A model generated the notes under the pieces. The model worked only from the letters and a program-made list of their open reading frames with translations. It made no database searches and was not told where the DNA came from. DNA of 64,000 nucleotides from Allobosea sp035944375 (GTDB taxonomy: Bacteria > Pseudomonadota > Alphaproteobacteria > Rhizobiales > Beijerinckiaceae). The DNA is taken from NCBI RefSeq assembly GCF_035944375.1, contig NZ_DASZBE010000018.1. The stretch is one strand, 5' to 3'. The first letter of the stretch is position 1; each line of letters starts with the position of its first letter. Below are positions 18,241 to 28,692 of this stretch, piece after piece. The translations under genes and the position numbers were made by a program.

Positions 18241-19881
18241 TCACTGCATGCTGATGCGGGTCAGATCGACGAACCAGGATTGCGGGGAGACGAAGCCCTG
18301 GACCTTCTTCGACATGGCACGCGGGTTGAGGTCATGGACAACATAGAGCCAGGGCGGGTCGTCGACCAGTCGCGCATGCGCGAGCGCGGTCTGCTCCTCG
18401 ATCACGCGGGGGTCGCTGGCCGCCGCCAGCCTGGCCAGCGCCGCCTCGAAGGCGGCATCCTTCCATTGCGGGAAGTTGAAGCCGTTGGGCGGGGCGCTGG
18501 CGGCGCCGAAATAGCGCGCCATCACGCTCGGATCGGTTGAGGGCCCGCTGATGTTGAGGGCGAGCGATCCGCCGAGCGAAGGCTGGTCGGGCTGGGCCCG
18601 CATGCTGTTGAGCAGCACCTGCCACTCGGTCACGTTGAAGTCGATCCGGATATCGCAGGCCTCCTTCATGCTGGCCTGGAGGAACTCGTTCATCGGCAGC
18701 GGCGCCATCTGGCCCGACCCGGAGGTCGAGATCATGACCTTGAAGCTCAGCGGCTTCTGCGGGCCGAAGCCCGCCTCGGCCAGCAGCGCCTTCGCCTTGG
18801 CGGGGTCGAAGCGGTAGCGGTTGGCGGGTTTGCCGAAGGCGGCGTCACTCGCCTTGAGCCAGCCGATCGCCGGCTCGGCCATGCCGTTGAGCAAAGCGAC
18901 GATGCCGTCCCGGTCGACGCAGTAGTTCAGGGCCTGGCGGACGCGGACGTCGTTGAGCGGGCTGTCCGTCGCGCCGATGTTGAACAGCCAGGGCCAGACA
19001 TGCGGGTAGGAGCCGGTGGTGATGGCAAAGCCGGCCTGCCGCAGCGACGGAATGCCGTCGGTCGGCGGTGCCTCGATCCAGTCCACCTGCCCGGTGCGCA
19101 GCGCGGCGAGCCGCGCATTCGCTTCCGGAATCGGCAGCAGCACGACCCTGTCGAGCTTCGCCTTGCCGGCGGCGTCCCAGTAGCCGTCATAGCGCACCAG
19201 TTCGACGCGCTCGCGCGGGACCACGCTGGCGATCTTGAACGGGCCGGTGCCGGCGGAGGGCAGAAGCGCCGTCTTCGCCCAGTCGCGTCCGGCCTTCTCG
19301 AAGGAGGCGGGCGAGCTCAGCAGCGCCAGCGAGATCATGTAGGGGAAGTAGGATGCCGCCGTGCTGGTGGTGATCGCCACGGTGGAGGCGTCGATCTTCC
19401 GGTAGCCTGTCATGATCGGGGCGCGAGCCCGGACGATTCCCGCCGCCGGCGCCTCGAACTGGGGCGCATCCTTGTTGAAATAGCGCTCGAAGTTCCAGAT
19501 CACGGCGTCGGCGTCGAAGGGCGTGCCGTCATGGAAGGTGACGCCGCGGCGCAGATGGAAGATCCAGGTCCTGGGATCTTCGGCCGCCTGCTCCCAGCGC
19601 TCGGCGAGTCCCGGACGCAGCGGCGCCAGGCGGTCGGTCGTCGTCAGGTCCCACAGGACCAGGCTCTCGAAGACCGGATAGCCCAGGAAGCGCATGCCCT
19701 CGAAGCCGTTATTGGGCAGGCCCGTCGCGGTGGGAATGTCCGAGGCCGTCATGGCAATGCGCAGCGTGCCCTGGGCGGCAGCAGGCACAGAGAAACCCGC
19801 CGAAACCAGCCCGGCCATCAGGCCGACCTTGAGCGCCCTGATGAGCCGGCCTGCAACTCGGCTCGCATCATTCCGCCGCAT
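18241..19881 (-). CDS. ABC transporter substrate-binding protein, SBP_bac_5 (peptide/opine) family
   Basis: The 546-aa product starts at the ATG at 19881 (MRRNDASRVAG), preceded by GGGGGAAG, and has an export signal ending about VPAAAQG near residue 37. The mature protein is a cluster C periplasmic binding protein: WIFHLRRGVTFHDGTPFDAD is the family hallmark, followed by DVRVRQALNYCVDRD. It would bind a peptide, opine or similar ligand in the periplasm. No permease or ATPase genes are nearby, so it is an orphan binding protein, or its partners are encoded elsewhere. The downstream amidase gene overlaps its stop codon. Confidence 0.92.
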   Translation of the reverse strand: MRRNDASRVAGRLIRALKVGLMAGLVSAGFSVPAAAQGTLRIAMTASDIPTATGLPNNGFEGMRFLGYPVFESLVLWDLTTTDRLAPLRPGLAERWEQAAEDPRTWIFHLRRGVTFHDGTPFDADAVIWNFERYFNKDAPQFEAPAAGIVRARAPIMTGYRKIDASTVAITTSTAASYFPYMISLALLSSPASFEKAGRDWAKTALLPSAGTGPFKIASVVPRERVELVRYDGYWDAAGKAKLDRVVLLPIPEANARLAALRTGQVDWIEAPPTDGIPSLRQAGFAITTGSYPHVWPWLFNIGATDSPLNDVRVRQALNYCVDRDGIVALLNGMAEPAIGWLKASDAAFGKPANRYRFDPAKAKALLAEAGFGPQKPLSFKVMISTSGSGQMAPLPMNEFLQASMKEACDIRIDFNVTEWQVLLNSMRAQPDQPSLGGSLALNISGPSTDPSVMARYFGAASAPPNGFNFPQWKDAAFEAALARLAAASDPRVIEEQTALAHARLVDDPPWLYVVHDLNPRAMSKKVQGFVSPQSWFVDLTRISMQ

Positions 19882-20123
19882 CGTCTTCCCCCCGGAACCC
19901 GCAACGCTCCCGCTGCCGTTGGAGCAAGTTGCATGCCGCCGTACAAGCCGATTCGCGCCGCTCCAGACAGCCGGACGCGGCTTATCCATAACCTTATGGT
20001 GAACGAATGTTTCACAACCCAGTGCGCCAGGTTCGTGGCGATGGCTGGTCTGAGCGGTGGCGCGCCCGCTGCGCGACCTTGCCGCCCTTGTGCCACCCCG
20101 GCGGGATGCGATAGACCCGGCGC

Positions 20124-22037
20124 GTGACCCAGCGCCCTGACACGCCGATCCTCGACCGCGTCGCCACGCCCGAGGACCTCCGCAAGCTCCCCGACGCCGA
20201 TCTTCGCCAACTCGCCGAAGAACTGCGGCAGGAGACGATCAGTGCCGTCTCCGTCACTGGCGGCCATCTTGGCGCCGGTCTCGGCGTGGTGGAGTTGACG
20301 GTGGCGCTGCACCACGTCTTCGACACGCCGCGCGACCGGTTGATCTGGGATGTCGGCCACCAGGCCTATCCGCACAAGATTCTGACCGGCCGGCGCGAGC
20401 GGATCCGGACACTTCGCCAGCCCGGCGGGCTGTCCGGCTTCACCCGCCGCTCCGAGAGCGAGTACGACCCCTTCGGCGCCGCCCATTCCTCGACATCGAT
20501 CTCGGCCGGGCTCGGCATGGCGGTCGCGCGCGACCTCGCCGGCGGCAGCAACAACGTCGTGGCCGTGATCGGCGACGGGGCGATGTCGGCCGGCATGGCC
20601 TATGAGGCTATGAACAATGCCGGCGCGCTCGGCTCGCGCCTCGTCGTCATCCTCAACGACAACGACATGTCGATCGCGCCGCCCGTCGGCGCGATGTCGG
20701 CCTATCTGGCCCGCCTCGTCTCGGGTCGGACCTATCGCTCGATCCGCGAGATCGGCAAGCACCTGGCCGAGCGGCTGCCGCGCTTCTTCCACGAGAAGGC
20801 CAAGCGCACGGAGGAGTTCGCGCGGGGCTTCTTCACCGGGGGCACGCTGTTCGAGGAACTGGGCTTCTACTATGTCGGCCCGATCGACGGGCATAATCTC
20901 GACCATCTGCTGCCGGTCCTGCGCAATGTGCGCGACTCGCAGACGGGCCCGATCCTCGTCCATGTCGTGACGCAGAAGGGCAAGGGCTATGCGCCCGCCG
21001 AGGCCAGCGCCGACAAGTATCACGGCGTCGTCAAGTTCGACCCCGTCACCGGCCAGCAGGCCAAGGCGCCCGCCAATGCGCCGAGCTACACCGCCGTCTT
21101 CGGCAATGCGCTGATCAAGGCCGCGCGCGAGGATGACAAGATCGTCGCGGTGACGGCGGCGATGCCGTCGGGCACGGGCATCGACGCCTTCGGCAAGGAA
21201 TTCCCGGCGCGGACCTTCGATGTCGGCATCGCCGAGCAGCATGCGGTGACCTTCGCCGCAGGTCTCGCGACCGAGGGCTACAAGCCGTTCTGCGCGATCT
21301 ACTCCACCTTCCTCCAGCGCGCTTATGACCAGGTCGTCCATGACGTGGCGATCCAGAAGCTGCCCGTACGCTTCGCGCTCGACCGCGCCGGGCTGGTCGG
21401 CGCCGATGGTGCGACCCATGCCGGGGCTTTCGACATCGCCTATCTCGCCTGTCTGCCGGAGATGGTGGTCATGGCGGCCGCCGACGAGGCGGAACTGACG
21501 CATATGGTCGCCACAGCCGCCGCCTTCGACGAGGGGCCGATCGCCTTCCGCTATCCGCGCGGGGAAGGCGTCGGCGTCGAGATCCCCGATATCGGCGTGC
21601 CGCTCGAGATCGGTCGCGGGCGCATCGTGCGCGAGGGCTCGCGGGTCGCGCTGCTCTCGCTCGGAACGCGTCTCGCCGACTGCCTGCTGGCGGCCGAGCA
21701 ACTCGGCCAGCGCGGGCTTTCGACCACCGTCGCCGATGCACGCTTCGCCAAGCCGCTCGACGAGGCGCTGATCCTGCGGCTCGCCCGCGAGCACGAGATC
21801 CTCGTCACCGTCGAGGAAGGCTCGGTCGGCGGCTTCGGCGCGCATGTGCTGCATCTGCTCGCCCGCAGCGGCGCGCTCGACGGCGGGCTCAAGGTGCGGA
21901 CGCTGACCTTGCCGGACCTCTATCAGGAGCACGACAAGCCCGAGGCGATGTACGCCGCCGCGGGGCTCGACGCCGCCGGCATCGTCCGCACGGTCGAAGG
22001 CGCGCTCGGGGTGCCGAGCGCCATCAAGCGGGCCTGA
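20124..22037 (+). CDS. dxs: 1-deoxy-D-xylulose-5-phosphate synthase
   Basis: The 637-aa product is full-length Dxs. It has the thiamine-diphosphate motif GDGAMSAGMAYEAMNNAG, the N-terminal His region VTGGHLGAGLGVVELT and WDVGHQAYPHKIL, and the transketolase pyrimidine and C-terminal domains (DVGIAEQHAVTFAAGLA, VEEGSVGGFGAHV). It condenses pyruvate and glyceraldehyde 3-phosphate to DXP, the first step of the MEP isoprenoid pathway and a precursor for thiamine and pyridoxal phosphate. The start is a GTG at 20124. It is followed after 22 bases by tlyA, a conserved alphaproteobacterial pair. Confidence 0.98.
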   Translation: MTQRPDTPILDRVATPEDLRKLPDADLRQLAEELRQETISAVSVTGGHLGAGLGVVELTVALHHVFDTPRDRLIWDVGHQAYPHKILTGRRERIRTLRQPGGLSGFTRRSESEYDPFGAAHSSTSISAGLGMAVARDLAGGSNNVVAVIGDGAMSAGMAYEAMNNAGALGSRLVVILNDNDMSIAPPVGAMSAYLARLVSGRTYRSIREIGKHLAERLPRFFHEKAKRTEEFARGFFTGGTLFEELGFYYVGPIDGHNLDHLLPVLRNVRDSQTGPILVHVVTQKGKGYAPAEASADKYHGVVKFDPVTGQQAKAPANAPSYTAVFGNALIKAAREDDKIVAVTAAMPSGTGIDAFGKEFPARTFDVGIAEQHAVTFAAGLATEGYKPFCAIYSTFLQRAYDQVVHDVAIQKLPVRFALDRAGLVGADGATHAGAFDIAYLACLPEMVVMAAADEAELTHMVATAAAFDEGPIAFRYPRGEGVGVEIPDIGVPLEIGRGRIVREGSRVALLSLGTRLADCLLAAEQLGQRGLSTTVADARFAKPLDEALILRLAREHEILVTVEEGSVGGFGAHVLHLLARSGALDGGLKVRTLTLPDLYQEHDKPEAMYAAAGLDAAGIVRTVEGALGVPSAIKRA

Positions 22038-22059
22038 GCCTGCCCGGAAGGGTGGTTGC

Positions 22060-22788
22060 ATGAAGCTTCGGGCAGACCAGTTGCTCGTCGAACGCGGGCT
22101 GTGCGAGAGCCGCGCCCGAGCCCAGGCCGCCATCGCCGCCGGTCTCGTCACCGCCGATGGAGATCGCGTCCGCAAAGCGTCCCAGATGCTGGCTCAGAGC
22201 GCGGTGCTGAGCGCGCAGGCGCCGCATCCTTACGTCTCGCGCGGCGGGCTGAAGCTCGCCGAGGCGCTCGACCTGTTCGGCTACGACCCGTCCGGCCGCG
22301 TCTGCCTCGATGTCGGGGCCTCGACGGGCGGTTTCACCGACCTGCTGCTGAAGCGCGGCGCGCGCCATGTCGTCTCCGTCGATGTCGGCCGGGACCAGCT
22401 TCACGCTTCACTACGCGGCGATCCGCGCGTCACGAGCCTGGAAGCCTGCGACATCCGCAGCCTGACGCCCGCCGATCTGCCGGAAGAACCGACGCTCGCC
22501 GCCATCGATGTCAGCTTCATCTCGCTGCGCCTCGTCCTGCCCGCCGTGGCAGGTCTGCTGGCCCCGGACGCGCAGATCGCGGCGCTGATCAAGCCGCAGT
22601 TCGAGGCGGGGCGTGCGGCCCTGAAGAAGGGCATCGTGCGCGACGAGGCCGTCCATCAGGCGGTTTGCGCCGATGTGGCAATCCTGCTGGGCGAGCTCGG
22701 TTTCGCCGTGCAGGCGCCCATCCCTTCGCCGATCGAGGGTGGCGACGGCAACCGGGAATTCCTGATCGGCGGGCAGCGGGCCGGCTGA
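22060..22788 (+). CDS. tlyA: TlyA-family rRNA (cytidine-2'-O)-methyltransferase
   Basis: The 242-aa product begins with an S4 RNA-binding domain (MKLRADQLLVERGLCESRAR, residues 1-60). A Rossmann-like FtsJ/RrmJ methyltransferase domain follows: YVSRGGLKLAEAL, the SAM-binding DVGASTGGFTDLLL, AAIDVSFISLR and IKPQFEAG. The conserved K-D-K-E type residues are all present, including Glu in NREFLIG. Relatives 2'-O-methylate 16S and 23S rRNA cytidines; some were once called haemolysins. It forms an operon with dxs and ends directly against the convergent gene at 22789. Confidence 0.93.
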   Translation: MKLRADQLLVERGLCESRARAQAAIAAGLVTADGDRVRKASQMLAQSAVLSAQAPHPYVSRGGLKLAEALDLFGYDPSGRVCLDVGASTGGFTDLLLKRGARHVVSVDVGRDQLHASLRGDPRVTSLEACDIRSLTPADLPEEPTLAAIDVSFISLRLVLPAVAGLLAPDAQIAALIKPQFEAGRAALKKGIVRDEAVHQAVCADVAILLGELGFAVQAPIPSPIEGGDGNREFLIGGQRAG

Positions 22789-23292
22789 TCAGCCACGAAA
22801 CAGGGCGTCGACCTCGGCCTGCAGCGCACGGCTCTCGAGCGCACCGATGTCGATCGTGCCGTTGGCATTGATGAAATGGGTGGCGCGGCCGATCTGCCGC
22901 CGCAGCGCATCGCCCGCGACATCGGCGATGGTCGCCGGATCGAGGCCTTCCTGCCGGTCGGCCAGCAGCGCGGTCGCGGTCGTCACGAGCCGGGTCATCG
23001 CCAGGCAGAGATTCTCGAACCCTTCCCGGCGGGCGGGCGGCAGGGCGTCATAGGCGGCGATCGCCGATGGCGCGCAGCGCAAGGGCGACGTCGCGAAATG
23101 GTCGCGGTAGCTCACCGGGCGCCAGGCCTGAAGATCCGCCACGATGTCGCGATCCTCGGCGGCCATTCCGATCAGCATGAGGGCTTCGGCATAGAGATTG
23201 AGGAAGTCGGTCGAGAGGCGCGGCCCCCCGGGCGTCTCGCCCCCGCCATCGCCTCCACCAGCCAGCGCCTTGATCGCGGAGACGGTCATCAT
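22789..23292 (-). CDS. Hypothetical protein, helical, function unknown
   Basis: The 167-aa product has no motif I can assign. After a glycine-rich stretch (GGGDGGGETPGG) it is predicted to be mostly helical, with LSTDFLNLYAEALMLIGM and DIVADLQAWRPVSYRDHF, a pattern remembered from unnamed Rhizobiales proteins. No signal peptide or membrane helix is evident. The start is placed at 23292, the first of two adjacent ATG codons; an in-frame extension to 23376 is possible but lacks protein-like sequence. Its stop abuts the stop of tlyA (convergent). It is divergent from the SRAP gene with an 82-base gap. Confidence 0.75.
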   Translation of the reverse strand: MMTVSAIKALAGGGDGGGETPGGPRLSTDFLNLYAEALMLIGMAAEDRDIVADLQAWRPVSYRDHFATSPLRCAPSAIAAYDALPPARREGFENLCLAMTRLVTTATALLADRQEGLDPATIADVAGDALRRQIGRATHFINANGTIDIGALESRALQAEVDALFRG

Positions 23293-23374
23293 GAACCCCA
23301 AACCGCCGGGACTATGCTGCGCCAAACCCAAACAAAGTATTGATCGCGCCCGCGGGGAGGGCCACATCGGGGGC

Positions 23375-24142
23375 ATGTGCGGTCGCTACGCCATCACCCT
23401 GCCCCCGACCGCGATGCGGTCCCTGTTCGGCTATCCCGAGCAGCCGAACTTTCCGCCCCGCTACAACATCGCGCCGACGCAGCCCGTGCCGGTGGTGCGT
23501 CAGCACGAGGGCGACAGACAGTTCATGCTGATGCGCTGGGGGTTCATTCCCGGCTGGGTCAAGGACCCCAGGGACTTCCCGCTCGTCATCAACATCCGTG
23601 GCGAAAGCGCCGCCACCAAGCCCTCCTTCCGTGCGGCGCTGACCCGGCGGCGATGCCTGATGCCGGCCGACGGATTCTATGAATGGCACCGTCTCGGCCA
23701 GGGCCGGCAGGCCGAGAGCCGCGCCTATCTGTTCCGGCGGCCCGACCGCGGGCTCTTCGCCTTCGCGGCGCTGTGGGAGACCTGGCATTCGCAGGACGGC
23801 TCGGAGATCGACACCGTCGCGCTGGTCAACGGACCAGCGAACGGGCTGATGTCGGCGATCCATGATCGCTGCCCGGTGATCCTCGATCCGCGCGATTTCG
23901 ACTGTTGGCTCGACCCCGCCGCCGAAGCCCATGCCTACAATGCGCTGCAGCGGCCGCCGCCGGAGAATCTGCTGGAGATGATGCGGATCGGCAGCGCCGT
24001 GAACAAGGTGGCGAACGACGGCCCGGAGGTTCAGGTGCCGTTCGACCCGGCGACGGCGGAGGCGCCCAAGGCGGCGGCCGTTGCCGCCAGAGCCAAACCG
24101 GTGGCGCGTGCCAGGGATGACGGTCAGGGCAGCCTGTTCTGA
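23375..24142 (+). CDS. SOS response-associated peptidase (SRAP, HMCES/YedK family)
   Basis: The 255-aa product starts MCGRYA, so Cys2 becomes the N-terminal catalytic cysteine after Met removal, which fixes the start at 23375. Other active-site elements are RYNIAPTQ (Asn), PADGFYEWH (Glu) and SAIHDRCPVIL (His). YedK/HMCES proteins form a thiazolidine crosslink with abasic sites in single-stranded DNA and so protect them from breakage. The last 30 residues are Ala-rich and end QGSLF, which in homologues varies. It stands alone, divergent from the hypothetical gene at 22789. Confidence 0.95.
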   Translation: MCGRYAITLPPTAMRSLFGYPEQPNFPPRYNIAPTQPVPVVRQHEGDRQFMLMRWGFIPGWVKDPRDFPLVINIRGESAATKPSFRAALTRRRCLMPADGFYEWHRLGQGRQAESRAYLFRRPDRGLFAFAALWETWHSQDGSEIDTVALVNGPANGLMSAIHDRCPVILDPRDFDCWLDPAAEAHAYNALQRPPPENLLEMMRIGSAVNKVANDGPEVQVPFDPATAEAPKAAAVAARAKPVARARDDGQGSLF

Positions 24143-24196
24143 CGCAGGCTTGCCGTTCCAACAGTGGTGGCGCTTTCCCGCCCGAACTGTTGGAAC

Positions 24197-25609
<1,413 letters not shown>

Positions 25610-25624
25610 GGATGCCTCCGGGTC

Positions 25625-26878
25625 TCAGCTCTTCTTGGCGCGCCGGAACACGCCGACGAGCTCGATATGGGCGGAATAGCGGAACTGGTCGACCGGCGTC
25701 ACACCCTCCAGCGCATATCCGCCCGCGATCAGGATCGCGGCGTCGCGCGCGAAGCTGCCGGCGTCGCAGGAGACATAGATCACGGTCGGGGTCTTCGCCG
25801 CCGCCAGCCGCCGCGCTTGGGCCTCGGCGCCGGCGCGCGGCGGGTCGAGGATGACGGCGTCGAAGCCGTTCAACTCGTGCTCCAGCAGCGGGCGGCGGAA
25901 GAGGTCGCGCACTTCGCTCGCGATCGGCTTCAGACCCTGCGTCGTGCTGGCGGCGCGCGTCAGGGCCAGGATCGCGGCCTTGTCGCTCTCGACGGCCAGC
26001 ACCTGCGCGCGCTCGGCGAGGCGGAAGGCGATCGGCCCGCAACCGGCGAAGAGATCGGCGACGCGCTTGGCCTTGGCGGGCAGCGCGGCCAGCACCAGCG
26101 CGCCGATCGCCTCCTCGCCCGCCACTGTGGCCTGGAGAAAGCCGCCGGGCGCGGGCGCGACCATCGCCTTGCCCATGCGCTGCTGCGGCGGGCGGCGCTC
26201 GACGACGATCTCGCCATGCATGGAGAGCCGCGCCAGATCGAGGCGCTCGGCGGCTTCCGTCAGGGAGAGCCTGAGCTTCTCGCCGGCCGGGCCATGGCCG
26301 CGAATGTCGATGTCGAGCCCGGCTTCCGAGGCCGTGACCTGGATGTCGAGCGGCTTGTTGGAGCCCCCGAGCCGGTTGGCGACGAGTTGGGCCGCCGCCG
26401 GCGCGCGCGCCAGCCCCGGCGCCAGCACCGGGCAGGCCGGCACGGCGACGAGATCATGGCTGCGCGCGACCATGAAGCCGACGAGCATGCCGGGGCCTTC
26501 GCGCCTTGCGTGGAAGGTGACGCGGCGGCGGCCGGCGCCATGCGCGTCGACGATGTCCGCGACGGAGGCGGCGATCCCGGCCCGCTCCAGCACGGTCTCG
26601 ACCTGGCGCCGCTTCCATTCGCGATACAGGCTCTCCGACATGTGCTGGGCGGCGCAGCCGCCGCAGCGGGTGAAGAGCGGGCAGATCGGCGCGATGCGCG
26701 ATTCGGCGGGGGTGATGATCTCGACCAGCTGGGCGCGCTCGCCGTCGCGCACCGCGCGCACGGTCTCGCCGGGCAGCGCATAGGGCACGAAGACATCGCC
26801 ACTGGGGGTCTGCGCGATGCCGTCGCCCCGCAGCCCGAGGCGGCCAACAGAGAGGATCTCGTTCATCGCGAGCGTCAT
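25625..26878 (-). CDS. Class I SAM-dependent RNA m5U methyltransferase (RlmD/TrmA-like)
   Basis: The product (about 417 aa) has an N-terminal TRAM-like segment (GRLGLRGDGIAQ), an iron-sulfur cluster motif CPLFTRCGGCAAQH with a later partner Cys in ACPVLAP, a SAM-binding loop DLFAGCGPIAFRLAE, the LDPPRAGAEAQ motif, and the catalytic Cys in IYVSCDAGSFARD. This is the RumA/RlmD/TrmA family, which methylates uridine C5 in rRNA or tRNA. The exact start is uncertain: 26908, 26878 and 26866 are all possible; 26878 is given as a compromise. It is upstream of the FAD dehydrogenase and divergent from cysK. Confidence 0.9.
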   Translation of the reverse strand: MTLAMNEILSVGRLGLRGDGIAQTPSGDVFVPYALPGETVRAVRDGERAQLVEIITPAESRIAPICPLFTRCGGCAAQHMSESLYREWKRRQVETVLERAGIAASVADIVDAHGAGRRRVTFHARREGPGMLVGFMVARSHDLVAVPACPVLAPGLARAPAAAQLVANRLGGSNKPLDIQVTASEAGLDIDIRGHGPAGEKLRLSLTEAAERLDLARLSMHGEIVVERRPPQQRMGKAMVAPAPGGFLQATVAGEEAIGALVLAALPAKAKRVADLFAGCGPIAFRLAERAQVLAVESDKAAILALTRAASTTQGLKPIASEVRDLFRRPLLEHELNGFDAVILDPPRAGAEAQARRLAAAKTPTVIYVSCDAGSFARDAAILIAGGYALEGVTPVDQFRYSAHIELVGVFRRAKKS

Positions 26879-27009
26879 CGGGGGCAAATCGTCTCCGGCG
26901 ACGGCCATCGCCGATCGCCCTGTTTCGTTCGGGGGCCGAGCGGTGCGGGGCTGTCGACCCGTCCGCCGCTTTCGCCTATCAGGTTGGGAGCAAACAGGGA
27001 AATCCGGAT

Positions 27010-28056
27010 ATGGCGAGCCGCGACGGCGTCATCGAAGCGATCGGCAACACGCCTCTCATCAGGCTGAAGCGGGCCTCCGAGCAGACCGGCTGCACCATCC
27101 TCGGCAAGGCCGAGTTCATGAACCCCGGCCAGTCGGTCAAGGACCGCGCCGCGCTCGCCATCATCCGCGACGCCGAGGCGAAGGGGCAGCTGCGGCCCGG
27201 CGGCGTCATCGTCGAGGGCACGGCCGGCAACACCGGCATCGGCATCGCGCTCGTCGGCAATGCGCTGGGCTATCGCTCCGTGATCGTGATCCCGGAGACG
27301 CAGAGCCAGGAGAAGAAGGACATGCTGCGGCTGGCCGGCGCGACGCTCGTCGAGGTGCCGGCCGTCGGCTACGTCAACCCGAACAATTATGTGAAGGTTT
27401 CGGGCCGGCTCGCCGCGGAACTGGCCAAGACCGAGCCCAATGGCGCGATCTGGGCCAACCAGTTCGACAACACCGCCAACCGCCAGGGCCATATCGAGAC
27501 GACAGGCCCCGAGATCTGGGCGCAGACGCAGGGCAAGGTCGACGGCTTCATCTGCGCGGTTGGCACCGGCGGCACGCTGGCGGGCACCGGCATCGCGCTG
27601 AAGCGCTTCAACCCGAAGATCACGATCGGGCTCGCCGATCCGATGGGTGCGGCGCTTCACTCGTTCTACACGACCGGCGAGCTCAAGTCGGAAGGCTCCT
27701 CGATCACCGAGGGGATCGGCCAGGGCCGCATCACCGCCAATCTGGTGGATGCGCCGATCGATGTCTCCTTCCAGATCCCGGATTCGGAGGCGATCCCGAT
27801 CGTGTTCGACCTGCTCGAGCATGAGGGGCTGTGCCTGGGCGGCTCGTCGGGCGTCAATGTCGCGGGCGCGATGCGGCTCGCCCGGCAACTCGGCTCCGGC
27901 CACACCATCGTGACGATCCTCTGCGACTACGGCACACGCTACCAGTCGAAGCTGTTCAATCCCGCGTTCCTGCGCTCCAAGGGCCTGCCGGTGCCGGGCT
28001 GGCTGGAGCGCGACGCCGGCGCGCTGAAAGATGTGGTGGCGCGCGTGATGGCGTGA
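27010..28056 (+). CDS. cysK: Cysteine synthase A family protein
   Basis: The 348-aa product is a fold-type II PLP enzyme. The PLP lysine is K44 in GQSVKDRAA, with the substrate loop GTAGNTGIGIALV and the phosphate loop AVGTGGTLAGTGIAL. It would make L-cysteine from O-acetylserine and sulfide. The C-terminus is about 25-40 residues longer than the E. coli enzyme and contains CDYGTRYQSKLFNP, typical of the Rhizobiales branch. It is followed after seven bases by the MOSC gene, so the two form an operon. Confidence 0.93.
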   Translation: MASRDGVIEAIGNTPLIRLKRASEQTGCTILGKAEFMNPGQSVKDRAALAIIRDAEAKGQLRPGGVIVEGTAGNTGIGIALVGNALGYRSVIVIPETQSQEKKDMLRLAGATLVEVPAVGYVNPNNYVKVSGRLAAELAKTEPNGAIWANQFDNTANRQGHIETTGPEIWAQTQGKVDGFICAVGTGGTLAGTGIALKRFNPKITIGLADPMGAALHSFYTTGELKSEGSSITEGIGQGRITANLVDAPIDVSFQIPDSEAIPIVFDLLEHEGLCLGGSSGVNVAGAMRLARQLGSGHTIVTILCDYGTRYQSKLFNPAFLRSKGLPVPGWLERDAGALKDVVARVMA

Positions 28057-28063
28057 GCCGGCG

Positions 28064-28567
28064 ATGCCGCTCGACCCCACCTCACCTCTCGCGCGCCTGC
28101 TCGACGCGCCGATGCGGCCCGGCCGCGTCGTCTGGATCGGCCTGCGACCGGCGCGGCGGGCGCCCATGCTGGCTGTCGAATCCGTGCAGCTCGACGCCGA
28201 GAACGGGCTGAGCGGGGATCACTATAGCAGCCGCACCGGCGGCGCCCGCCATGTCACGCTGATCCAGGCCGAGCATCTCGCCGCCATCGCCTCGCATCTC
28301 GGCCGCGATGCGCTCGCGCCCGAATGTCTCCGGCGCAATATCGTCGTCGCGGGGATCAACCTCGCGGCCCTCAAGGGCCGCCGTTTCCGACTCGGCACCG
28401 CGCGGCTGGAGGCGACCGGCGAGTGCCACCCCTGTTCGCGGATGGAGGAGATGCTGGGCCCGGGCGGCTACAACGCGGTCCGCGGCCATGGCGGGATCAC
28501 CGCGCGCGTGCTGGAGGCCGGCACCGCCCGACGCGGGGACGCGCTGGAGCGCGAAGCCACCGCCTGA
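28064..28567 (+). CDS. MOSC domain-containing protein
   Basis: The 167-aa product is a stand-alone MOSC domain. The conserved cysteine occurs in GECHPCSRME, with NGLSGDHYSSRTGG and the C-terminal VRGHGGITARVLEAG. MOSC domains bind molybdenum cofactor or carry sulfur; members act in molybdenum-cofactor sulfuration or as YiiM/mARC-like reductases. The coupling to cysK (seven-base gap) fits a role in sulfur transfer, but this is inference. No membrane segment is present. Confidence 0.9.
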   Translation: MPLDPTSPLARLLDAPMRPGRVVWIGLRPARRAPMLAVESVQLDAENGLSGDHYSSRTGGARHVTLIQAEHLAAIASHLGRDALAPECLRRNIVVAGINLAALKGRRFRLGTARLEATGECHPCSRMEEMLGPGGYNAVRGHGGITARVLEAGTARRGDALEREATA

Positions 28568-28692
28568 GATGTGAGGGCCCTCGGCATACAGGAAAGGACG
28601 GACTCTCCCCGATCGGATTAACGCAAAATAGGGTCTTATGCCGTAACGTCATGAAACGACGGCCGTGAACCGGCGCGTTTCAGGCATCACAA

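Noticed and set aside
19894..19920. GGAAC followed by CGTT upstream of dxs
   Set aside because: The spacer is 18 bases, outside the 16-17 accepted for EcfG promoters, and it is about 200 bases from the dxs start.
19999..20015. GTGAA-N7-TTCAC palindrome in the gap before dxs
   Set aside because: Arms are only five bases and nothing links it to a regulator; chance is not excluded.
28615..28630. TTAACGC half-site before the chemoreceptor gene, considered as CtrA site
   Set aside because: No second TTAA at the required spacing.
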